From: Dysgonomonas sp. Marseille-P4361
GTDB lineage: Bacteria > Bacteroidota > Bacteroidia > Bacteroidales > Dysgonomonadaceae
NCBI RefSeq assembly: GCF_900343125.1
Contig: NZ_OPYL01000009.1
Coordinates: 1 to 64,000 of the forward strand
DNA length: 64,000 bases
Direction: 5' to 3'
Below the pieces are notes generated by a model. The model ran no database searches. It was not told the DNA's origin and saw nothing but the letters and a program-made list of their open reading frames with translations. Within the stretch, counting starts at the first letter, position 1. Each line of letters opens with the position of its first letter. Shown here one piece after another: positions 49,151-54,708 of the stretch. The position numbers and the translations under genes were made by a program.

Positions 49151-49435
49151 ATGGATATTTTACAAATGATAGATGAGGGAAAGCTAATCAATGCAAATCA
49201 AGAAACATCCCTCCAGATGTTTGATGTACAGATCAAAGGTAAAGATTATATTTATTTCCAGATAGCTGGCTATGACAAAAAAATGGATTTATCTGTAAGT
49301 GCATGGCATTGTGTTGATACCGAAGATGCTCGAAGATTTGGAGAGTTTCTTATTGATTTTGCCAACAAGTACGAGCAAAAAGAAGAGAAAGAAGTAATAG
49401 TCACAGAAGTAGAGAATGAAATAATAAAAGAATAA
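49151..49435 (+). CDS. Hypothetical protein of the element
   Basis: 94 residues. A compact alpha-beta region up to about residue 75 (MFDVQIKGKDYIYFQIAGYD and WHCVDTEDARRFGEFLIDFA), then an acidic tail (EQKEEKEVIVTEVENE). No family recognised. Tightly coupled to the fibre gene: its stop overlaps the next ATG by one base. Confidence 0.5.
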   Translation: MDILQMIDEGKLINANQETSLQMFDVQIKGKDYIYFQIAGYDKKMDLSVSAWHCVDTEDARRFGEFLIDFANKYEQKEEKEVIVTEVENEIIKE

Positions 49436-50253
49436 TGAATTTTAGTGAGAGATATAAGAAGGCTATAGAGACGGACAAACAGATCGAAAGTCTTGAAAAA
49501 CTCAAGGCGGCAAGATTAAAAGTTGTCGATTCCTCATCCTCTAAAATAGAGGACGAACTAAAAGAACTTAAGAATATCCGTCAAACACTACCGCCTAAAG
49601 TGAACGAATTTCCAAATTCCCCACATTTAGGAAAGAATGTCGCTTTTTGGGCTGGGGGTAGTTTGGAGTCTGCATTCAATGCTCTGATAAATTATAAAGA
49701 TACAAGTAATACACAAGGTAGAGAGGTGGCAGGATGTGTTATCTCTCACGAGGGTGGACTAGTGGCAAATAACGCTTTTATTCGAGGCACTATAATGGCT
49801 ACAGATGGAGTGTTCTCAGGAACAATCTATGCTAACGAAGGACGATTCAGTGGAATGGTTTCAATTGCTAACGGAAAGATATTACTCAATACGGATGGTT
49901 CGGGACAGTTGGCTAGTGGGAATATACGTTGGGATAAAGATGGAAATATTCAAGTTGTAGGGAAATATCAAAGTAAAACTTCAGGCAATCGGTTTGAGAT
50001 AGACCCCGAAAATGAAAGTTTATTTATGTATGACAATCACGGGAATGTCTCTATGCGGTTATGGTATAGCGAGAATTTATCCCTGTTACAATTCTTTTTT
50101 GGAGATGAGGCTACCACCCAGATTAACGCTGCTGGCATTTATTTAAGAAAAGGAAGATTGATCTTAGATTACGATCATATGGATACATCTGACCCAAAAT
50201 CTAAAGGGGTAGTCTGGAGAGACGGCACCGATTTAAAAATATCGGCCGGTTAA
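49435..50253 (+). CDS. Tail-fibre / receptor-binding-like protein
   Basis: 272 residues. A coiled-coil N-terminus (about 8-50) is followed by a beta-helix-like region in which short repeats with Gly-turns recur: FIRGTIMATDGVFSGTIYAN, then EGRFSGMVSIANGKILLNTD and GSGQLASGNIRWDKDGNIQV (about 116-175). This repeat type is common in Bacteroidota phage tail fibres. The rest is beta-rich and ends WRDGTDLKISAG. It is the only structural-type gene in the element. Followed by a terminator. Confidence 0.65.
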   Translation: MNFSERYKKAIETDKQIESLEKLKAARLKVVDSSSSKIEDELKELKNIRQTLPPKVNEFPNSPHLGKNVAFWAGGSLESAFNALINYKDTSNTQGREVAGCVISHEGGLVANNAFIRGTIMATDGVFSGTIYANEGRFSGMVSIANGKILLNTDGSGQLASGNIRWDKDGNIQVVGKYQSKTSGNRFEIDPENESLFMYDNHGNVSMRLWYSENLSLLQFFFGDEATTQINAAGIYLRKGRLILDYDHMDTSDPKSKGVVWRDGTDLKISAG

Positions 50254-50277
50254 TTTTCTTTAGCGTTTTTAGTTTGT

Positions 50278-50308
50278 AGGTGCTATCTGTAATGGGTAGC
50301 ACCTTTTT
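50278..50308 (+). terminator. Terminator of the rightward TerS-fibre operon
   Basis: AGGTGCTA (50278-50285) pairs with TAGCACCT (50297-50304), loop 11, followed by TTTT. It stands between the convergent fibre gene and the small minus-strand cassette. Confidence 0.85.
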
Positions 50309-50309
50309 G

Positions 50310-50402
50310 CTATACGCACGCTTTAATTATCAGAATAAGCAATACTACTATCACTAATCCTTTCCATGCTCCTTTGAGAAATGCTATTATTAGTTTATCC
50401 AT
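50310..50402 (-). CDS. 30-residue membrane peptide
   Basis: MDKLIIAFLKGAWKGLVIVV is followed by LLILIIKACV: a basic face of five Lys residues and one membrane-spanning helix. It starts 6 bases after the DUF6169 stop on the same strand and ends at the fibre terminator. No family. Small single-span peptides of this size act as toxins, holin-like peptides or regulators; none can be claimed. Too short for most gene finders, so its reality rests on the tight operon position. Confidence 0.45.
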   Translation of the reverse strand: MDKLIIAFLKGAWKGLVIVVLLILIIKACV

Positions 50403-50407
50403 GATTG

Positions 50408-50896
50408 TTAGTCAATTAGTAGATCGGTCAATTCTATAAAAGACTTGATTGTTTTTTCTATATTCGGGTTGTCTCGATGAATTAGTAAAGATGCACACAG
50501 AGTATAATAATTCCCTTCTTTTTCAATATCTTCTTTGTGTATATGTTTCAGTCTATAACTATATTCTTTTCTCCATTTATCGAATAATCTTCTCCGACAA
50601 AGTTCACGACCATCTATACTATCACAGACGCAAATTACAGAATTAATATTTGAAATAAAGAATTGTTCGATAAGAGAAATTATAGTCTCTTTTATGCGAG
50701 GGTCATGTATATTCTTATTTTTGGGGACTTCTGGCTCAAAGTTAAAATTGTATGTGTTTTCCAAATTTTCATCATAGCACCCACTAGGAATAAAGAGGGC
50801 GATATATTTTATACCGCCGTCTGTTACAAAAGAATATACTAAATCTTCGTTTCTTGTAAAATTATATGGGAGCTGAAAGTCTGATCTTTCTTTCAT
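50408..50896 (-). CDS. DUF6169-like protein in a counter-oriented cassette
   Basis: 162 residues. It matches what I recall of Bacteroidota DUF6169: a beta-rich start (YSFVTDGGIKYIALFIPSG) and the signature VICVCDSIDGRELCRRRLFD-KW in the middle, then a helical end. The family has unknown function and is often carried on accessory DNA. It overlaps the small upstream gene by 35 bases and is followed 6 bases later by a membrane peptide. Cargo role (possible defence or exclusion) is inference. Confidence 0.55.
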   Translation of the reverse strand: MKERSDFQLPYNFTRNEDLVYSFVTDGGIKYIALFIPSGCYDENLENTYNFNFEPEVPKNKNIHDPRIKETIISLIEQFFISNINSVICVCDSIDGRELCRRRLFDKWRKEYSYRLKHIHKEDIEKEGNYYTLCASLLIHRDNPNIEKTIKSFIELTDLLID

Positions 50897-51005
50897 CTAA
50901 AACTTTTTTTATATCCCCATTTTCTCGTATACACTTCAATAGTGCTTTCTTATCCTCAAGCATCTTTTCAAGTGCATTCATCCGTTTTTCTTGATGCTTT
51001 TTCAT
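50862..51005 (-). CDS. 47-residue helical protein upstream of DUF6169
   Basis: MKKHQEKRMNALEKMLEDKK starts a Lys/Glu-rich helix; the end is ENGDIKKVLDERKIRLSAPI. No family. It overlaps the DUF6169 start by 35 bases and has a -7 box TATCTTTG 34 bases upstream, so it heads the three-gene minus-strand transcript. Confidence 0.5.
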   Translation of the reverse strand: MKKHQEKRMNALEKMLEDKKALLKCIRENGDIKKVLDERKIRLSAPI

Positions 51006-51039
51006 AATTATATAAATTTAGTTTGTTATAAACTGTATA

Positions 51040-51047
51040 CAAAGATA
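51040..51047 (-). promoter_or_regulatory. -7 box of the DUF6169 cassette
   Basis: TATCTTTG on the minus strand (complement of CAAAGATA) matches TAnnTTTG. A TTG lies 23 bases further upstream, slightly more than the usual 19-20. Confidence 0.5.
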
Positions 51048-51142
51048 ATTGTTTTATTTTTAATACTATGCAACTTATACATATAAATTTATAAAAAACA
51101 TATCACGAGTTACATTACATAGATAAAGATATAGAAATTTCT

Positions 51143-51391
51143 TTACAATTTCTTTTTCACCTCCAACTCAGTTCCACAGTTAGGGCAAGTGATTATGTTT
51201 TGTTGAGGTTGCTCGAATAAATCGGTGATTGGAACATTAAGGGCGGAGGCGATACGTTGGAGGGTATCAGTTGAGGTATTGTTACCTCCGATAATACGGC
51301 TTATACTTTCCCGTGCAATTCCTACCTTATCCGATAAATCCCCGATTGTTATTCCTTTTTCCTTACATAAGTCTTTAATTCTATAATTCAT
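51143..51391 (-). CDS. XRE-type repressor of the element
   Basis: 82 residues. HTH_3 domain (about 4-60) with ITIGDLSDKVGIARESISRI as the recognition part, then a short tail with CPNCG (69-73), half of a zinc-ribbon-like motif. It is transcribed away from the rightward early operon; TGTGATT half-sites lie in the divergent spacer. Comparable to the Stl/CI repressor of satellites and prophages by position. No peptidase domain, so it is probably relieved by a partner protein instead of RecA-driven self-cleavage; this is inference. Confidence 0.85.
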   Translation of the reverse strand: MNYRIKDLCKEKGITIGDLSDKVGIARESISRIIGGNNTSTDTLQRIASALNVPITDLFEQPQQNIITCPNCGTELEVKKKL

Positions 51392-51416
51392 ATTTGTGAT
51401 CTATAATGTTACAATG

Positions 51417-51449
51417 CAAAGATATAATAATTAACTCGAAGAATCACAA
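51417..51449 (-). promoter_or_regulatory. Promoter of the XRE repressor gene
   Basis: -7 box TATCTTTG (complement of 51417-51424) and TTG (complement of 51447-51449) 22 bases upstream. An AATCACA half-site (51442-51448) covers the -33 element. Confidence 0.55.
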
Positions 51450-51494
51450 TTTGAGATTAAAATAACATGATAGGTCAAAATAAGTACTGAAAAA

Positions 51495-51526
51495 TTTGTT
51501 AGATGTGATTCCTAGTGTTATATTTG
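51495..51526 (+). promoter_or_regulatory. Rightward early promoter
   Basis: TTTG at 51495-51498, a 20-base spacer, and TATATTTG at 51519-51526, the canonical Bacteroidota promoter. The half-site TGTGATTC (51504-51511) sits in the spacer. It drives the operon starting at 51564. Confidence 0.75.
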
Positions 51527-51563
51527 CGATATTATTTAACATCACGGATCAAATAACAATCAC

Positions 51564-51725
51564 ATGAAACCACTATCAGCAATCTATTTTCTCATCTGCT
51601 TACTCTTAATGACAGCAGAATACACAGGCGAAGCGGTCAGCACTATGCTACTATATTACGGCTTTATCGGGACTAACTTATACAATGCGAGCAGATTAAT
51701 TAATAAATATTTAAAAATTAAATGA
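51564..51725 (+). CDS. Small two-helix membrane protein
   Basis: 53 residues starting MKPLSAIYFLICLLLMTAEY, with a second hydrophobic stretch STMLLYYGFIGTNLYNASRL. It is the first gene after the rightward promoter and overlaps the next by ATGA. The AATCACA half-site covers its first bases. Unknown function. Confidence 0.55.
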   Translation: MKPLSAIYFLICLLLMTAEYTGEAVSTMLLYYGFIGTNLYNASRLINKYLKIK

Positions 51726-52048
51726 TTATGAAACAGAATAAAGAACAAACAATGACATTTCTTTTTATCGGACGAACCATAGACATGTCTATGGGGCTTT
51801 TTAATATGGATACAAACCTTCTTGTCGGGGCATTAAACAGTATATTTTTAAACCATAAATCTTTGATTGAGCAAGACGAAACTCTATGTGGAGAAGATAA
51901 AACAGAACTTATAAATGAAAATTTTGAAGTCATATTTGAGGCTGTAAATCGTATCACTACGTTAAGCGAAATAACTCATCAGTATAAAGAATACAAAATT
52001 AATCAAAGGTGTAAAGTTAAGGAAGATCAGAACACAACAATCAAATAA
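51722..52048 (+). CDS. Hypothetical early protein
   Basis: 108 residues, no family recognised. Moderately helical, with an acidic middle and a basic tail. The start overlaps the previous stop (ATGA), which marks it as part of one operon. Confidence 0.5.
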   Translation: MIMKQNKEQTMTFLFIGRTIDMSMGLFNMDTNLLVGALNSIFLNHKSLIEQDETLCGEDKTELINENFEVIFEAVNRITTLSEITHQYKEYKINQRCKVKEDQNTTIK

Positions 52049-52049
52049 C

Positions 52050-52313
52050 ATGGCGGAATTGACAAAGACAAGCGAGGATTGGATAAACGAGTATTATACC
52101 TCCTATTTTGAAGGCTACCCGATTACGTTTATTAAAAACAAACTTACAGGTGAAATACGCATCAATGCTGATGATATGGTGCGAGCCTTAGGCATTGCAG
52201 GCGATTTTGAAGAGTTCTTAGGCACTGACGAAGGGTTAGACCTTATTAACGAATGGAAGCAGAAGCACCCTGATATGCCGTTCTTTGGCGGTGCAGTAAT
52301 AACAAATAAATAA
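52050..52313 (+). CDS. Small early protein with a Bro-N-like pattern
   Basis: 87 residues. The run KLTGEIRINADDMVRALGIA then DEGLDLINEWKQKHPDMPFF resembles the start of BRO/AntA-like or KilA-N-like phage proteins, but I cannot place it in a family with confidence. One base after the previous gene, 16 before the next. Confidence 0.5.
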   Translation: MAELTKTSEDWINEYYTSYFEGYPITFIKNKLTGEIRINADDMVRALGIAGDFEEFLGTDEGLDLINEWKQKHPDMPFFGGAVITNK

Positions 52314-52329
52314 GCTAAATAATAATAAT

Positions 52330-52665
52330 ATGGAAGCAACAACAATTAAACCGAGTACACTCAACAAAGTAATGAAAGACGCAGTAGCAAATTGCGAAGA
52401 TTACCTAACAGATAATTACGAATCTGATTATTTTTCGCAAATTTGGTTCTCGCCTGACCAACTAAGCAAGGTTACTGCAAATATTTTAATGACATCCAAT
52501 TACTGGGATATAAACAGAGTACTGAATTTCGCTAAGCAGATAACCTGTCATGGTGAATCTAGGCAGCATCACTTTTTTATCTTTGATTATGAATTATTTG
52601 AGAATTTCATATTATATTGTGTTGGAGTTAAATTAGAATTGAGAGAACAAACTATTAGACATTAA
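52330..52665 (+). CDS. Hypothetical early protein
   Basis: 111 residues, no family recognised. Mixed alpha-beta with aromatic-rich ends (QIWFSPDQLSKV; HHFFIFDYELFENFILYCVG). Part of the rightward operon. Confidence 0.45.
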   Translation: MEATTIKPSTLNKVMKDAVANCEDYLTDNYESDYFSQIWFSPDQLSKVTANILMTSNYWDINRVLNFAKQITCHGESRQHHFFIFDYELFENFILYCVGVKLELREQTIRH

Positions 52666-52677
52666 AAATTTTAAATT

Positions 52678-52851
52678 ATGACAGAAGAACAAGAAAAAGA
52701 CTTAACGTTAAGAGAGGTTGCGATAACAGGGTTTCAGCAATTACTTAGAGCTGGAATAGCAAATAGTTATGCAGGAGTGTTTGGAGAATACAAAGAAGCT
52801 ATTGAAAGACAAATTGATAAACTTGAAGGATATAAATATATTGGAGTATGA
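52678..52851 (+). CDS. Small early protein
   Basis: 57 residues starting MTEEQEKDLTLREVAITGFQ, helical, ending GYKYIGV. Its stop overlaps the start of the replication gene by four bases (ATGA). No family recognised. Confidence 0.5.
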   Translation: MTEEQEKDLTLREVAITGFQQLLRAGIANSYAGVFGEYKEAIERQIDKLEGYKYIGV

Positions 52852-53231
52852 GTGAAGGATGGGTAAAATTATACAGAGGATTAACAAAAAAAGCATTTTA
52901 CAATACCGATTCTCAACGTGTTCATTTATGGATTCACTTATTACTTAAAGCAACACATACAGGTAGGGAAGAAATGCTTGGTGGTAAACCTGTTTTTTGT
53001 AAAGCTGGTCAGTTTACTGTTGGAAGAAAACAATTATCTATAGAAACAGGAATAAGCGAGAGTAAAATAGAGAGGACTCTGACCTATTTTGAAAAGATAG
53101 AGAGACAAATCGAACAACAAAAAACAAACACAAACCGCTTAATATCAATACTTAATTGGAGTGAATATCAATCAAGTGAACAACAAGTGAACAACGACCG
53201 AACAACGAGTGAACACACTACAAGAATGTAA
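52848..53231 (+). CDS. Phage-type replication initiator, N-terminal half (frameshifted)
   Basis: 127 residues ending early. MSEGWVKLYRGLTKKAFYN and the winged-helix part GQFTVGRKQLSIETGISESK followed by RLISILNWSEYQSSEQQVNN match the N-terminal domain of the replication (replisome organiser) proteins of Bacteroidota phages and elements. In that family the Gln/Asn-rich linker continues into a C-terminal domain. Here the frame runs into a stop at 53229, whereas the expected C-terminal domain is open in another frame (53209-53613). One further copy of the 11-bp repeat at 53170-53213 would join the two into a protein of about 258 residues. Confidence 0.65.
   Translation: MSEGWVKLYRGLTKKAFYNTDSQRVHLWIHLLLKATHTGREEMLGGKPVFCKAGQFTVGRKQLSIETGISESKIERTLTYFEKIERQIEQQKTNTNRLISILNWSEYQSSEQQVNNDRTTSEHTTRM
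53170..53213 (+). repeat. Four 11-bp tandem repeats in the replication gene linker
   Basis: Units AATCAAGTGAA (53170), CAACAAGTGAA (53181), CAACGACCGAA (53192) and CAACGAGTGAA (53203). As 11 is not a multiple of three, gain or loss of a unit shifts the frame; adding one unit brings the downstream frame in register. This explains the split of the replication gene. Confidence 0.85.
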
Positions 53232-53613
53232 AGAATGTAAAGAAGGAGAAGAATGTTTATCTCCTATAGAGAAAACGTGGAGGGATGACTTTAATGTTTA
53301 CCTAGACGAAGCTACTAAGGCTTATTATGATCTAATAGCTGATGTTGAGTTTCTAAAAGAAAGAGAAAGGTTTCATCACAATCTTGACATTAGACTGTCT
53401 TTGGAAAAATCATTTAAAGACTTCTGGGGTACTGAAGCAGGATGGAAGAATAAGAAAAAGAGTAGAAGTATAACTTTAGATTGGAAAAGCACATTTAGTA
53501 ATGCTTTAACTCAAAAAATGAATCAGGTTTATAAAAACAAGAATGATTTATTTTCTCAACAAGATTTTATTCCTGTTAAACCAACTAAACCACAAGGACG
53601 ATTATTACAATAA
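53209..53613 (+). pseudogene. Replication initiator, C-terminal half
   Basis: Open in frame from 53191 and listed here from its first GTG at 53209. The stretch FWGTEAGWKNKKKSRSITLD then WKSTFSNALTQKM corresponds to the family ending in which an aromatic-Gly-Trp motif is followed by a DW-K tail. Alone it has no normal start or promoter, so it is most likely the severed C-terminal domain of the preceding gene. If the element slips to add an 11-bp unit, the whole protein is restored. Confidence 0.6.
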
Positions 53614-54100
53614 ATGAAATAGAGATTAGAAAGGAAAAAGAATATTATTTTAAAATAATATATCAGGTGTTTATTATTCTTATGAAAAAACAACCTAAAA
53701 CAACCTAATGATAATAATAATGTAAATGTAAATGATAATGAAAATGTAAATCTCCTTATCGACCTAATTAAATCAGTTTTTAGCGACTTTCTCTGTTCTT
53801 CGACTAGCTAGGCTAGGTTAACTTATTAAAAATATCATATAGGGGCTAAAAAGTGGCAAATACGACATATTTACAATCAGGGTAGGTTTACAAATATCCT
53901 TAAAATTAAATTTAAGCTATCTGCGGATTGATTTACGACACTTTTGCATTAAAGACGAACACTTCTCATCTCAAGAATTATCCACTCTTAAATCGTCTTA
54001 AAATAAGCCGATCTTTTTAAAAGCTTATTTTGACGAATTTTCCAATATTGAGTAGATGGGGTAAGAAATCAAGAAGAGATAACCGAGAGAGATAAAAAAC
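53614..54100. other. Origin-like noncoding region
   Basis: No credible gene. It holds an AT-rich hexamer-like run with repeated AATGTAAAT/AATGATAAT (53719-53751), two TTTACAA copies (53870 and 53887), a DnaA-box-like TTATCCACT (53978-53986, one mismatch to TTATCCACA) and a long hairpin (53993-54036). Directly downstream of a replication protein, this looks like the element's origin; the claim rests on position and motifs only. Confidence 0.4.
53993..54036. repeat. Long inverted repeat
   Basis: TCGTCTTAAAATAAGC (53993-54008) and GCTTATTTTGACGA (54023-54036) pair with a two-base bulge and a 14-base loop. No T tract fits a terminator. Confidence 0.7.
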
Positions 54101-54322
54101 ATGGATGAAGCATGGTTTAAAATCACCCAATCCAATTTTGGACTCAGTGAACACAAGATGCAACTTTCATTAACGAGCCGAATTTCTATAAAACAGTTCT
54201 TCAATCTCGTAAGTCACAAGCTGAACCATGACAAAGCTAGGACTAAATTATCGAAGTTGAGATGTATTTACGTCAAAAGATTAAGAATTTCTCTTTTAAT
54301 GATTTTAGTAATAAAAGTATAA
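54101..54322 (+). CDS. Possible small basic ORF
   Basis: 73 codons with no similarity I recognise and an amino-acid mix rich in Lys, Arg, Ser and Leu, as random frames give here. Kept only as a possible gene because the stretch is otherwise empty. Confidence 0.15.
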   Translation: MDEAWFKITQSNFGLSEHKMQLSLTSRISIKQFFNLVSHKLNHDKARTKLSKLRCIYVKRLRISLLMILVIKV

Positions 54323-54431
54323 TCTTCAATTGCCTCACATTGGTTGTTCATGCAACTACCTTGGTGATAGTAAGCCGACTTATCATTTCATTAACTTGGA
54401 TAGGTTGAAATAGGTGTGGAGATATAAATAT

Positions 54432-54449
54432 TGTGCAAATACTGTGCAA
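54432..54449 (+). repeat. Right pair of TGTGCAA repeats, candidate integrase arm sites
   Basis: TGTGCAA at 54432-54438 and 54443-54449, 11 bases apart and in the same orientation as the two near the left end. They end 78 bases before attR. Confidence 0.65.
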
Positions 54450-54473
54450 GATGTTAAAATCACTTTTAAACAA

Positions 54474-54510
54474 AAACGCTAATCGACTTATTTAAAGAGG
54501 ATTAGCGTTT
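54474..54510 (-). terminator. Terminator of tRNA-Cys
   Basis: AAACGCTAATC (54474-54484) pairs with GATTAGCGTTT (54500-54510) around a 15-base loop; on the minus strand the stem is followed by a T-rich run. It lies 19 bases after the tRNA and inside the element, so the element brought its own terminator. Confidence 0.7.
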
Positions 54511-54527
54511 GTTTGAGCCGAGACTCT

Positions 54528-54540
54528 GAGGTTCCTGGCG
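54528..54540 (+). repeat. attR, 13-bp direct repeat in tRNA-Cys
   Basis: GAGGTTCCTGGCG, identical to attL at 44846-44858. It covers the 3' end of tRNA-Cys (acceptor and start of the T arm), so the tRNA gene stays intact after integration. Confidence 0.88.
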
Positions 54541-54599
54541 GATTCGAACCGCCGTAGACGGTTTTGCAGACCGGTGCCTAGCCACTCGGCCAAGGAACC
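54529..54599 (-). tRNA. tRNA-Cys (anticodon GCA)
   Basis: 71 nt reading GGTTCCTTGGCCGAGTGGCT at the 5' end. The anticodon loop CTGCAAA gives GCA (Cys). T arm GGTTCGAATCC and acceptor GGTTCCT / AGGAACC pair fully, with the U73 discriminator of tRNA-Cys. CCA is not encoded. Its 3' end is the attachment site of the element. Confidence 0.95.
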
Positions 54600-54617
54600 T
54601 TTTTGGTTTTGCGATTG

Positions 54618-54648
54618 CAAAGATATAAATTTTTATCCAAAAGACAAG
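54618..54648 (-). promoter_or_regulatory. Promoter of tRNA-Cys
   Basis: On the minus strand TTG (complement of 54645-54647), 19-base spacer, TATCTTTG (complement of 54618-54625), 18 bases before the tRNA. A full Bacteroidota consensus. Confidence 0.8.
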
Positions 54649-54708
54649 TGTTTGTCCTGATTTTTACAGTTCTTTATTCTAGCTAAATTATGAATATATA
54701 CTATCTAT

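Larger units (their letters stand above)
51392..51564. promoter_or_regulatory. Divergent repressor-operator region
   Basis: TGTGATC at 51395-51401, AATCACA at 51442-51448, TGTGATT at 51504-51510 and AATCACA at 51558-51564 form direct and inverted half-sites around the two divergent promoters. The pair 51441-51448 and 51504-51511 is an 8-bp perfect inverted repeat (GAATCACA / TGTGATTC). These are the best candidates for binding sites of the XRE protein. Confidence 0.5.
44846..54540. mobile_element. tRNA-Cys-integrated phage-satellite-like element
   Basis: The 9.7-kb segment lies between two copies of GAGGTTCCTGGCG, the right copy inside tRNA-Cys. It carries an integrase next to the left end, HTH_17 proteins, a terminase small-subunit-like gene, a tail-fibre-like gene, an XRE repressor with divergent promoters, a replication protein and an origin-like region. 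It has no capsid, portal, TerL, tape-measure or lysis gene. TGTGCAA repeats, probable integrase arm sites, flank both ends. Known phage-inducible islands have this content and size. An alternative is a prophage that lost its structural genes. Base composition is similar to the host genome around it. Confidence 0.75.

Noticed and set aside
50278-50308. A CRISPR-like or repeat array in the element
   Set aside because: Only single hairpins and short repeats are present; there is no series of equal repeats with equal spacers anywhere in the window.
53686-53811. An Asn/Val-rich open stretch that reads like the tail linkers of phage replication proteins
   Set aside because: It has no start codon and lies after several stops; it is listed only as the AT-rich part of the origin-like region.
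44846-54540. An integrative conjugative element
   Set aside because: No relaxase, coupling protein or Tra gene is present; TerS-like and fibre-like genes point to phage-type biology.
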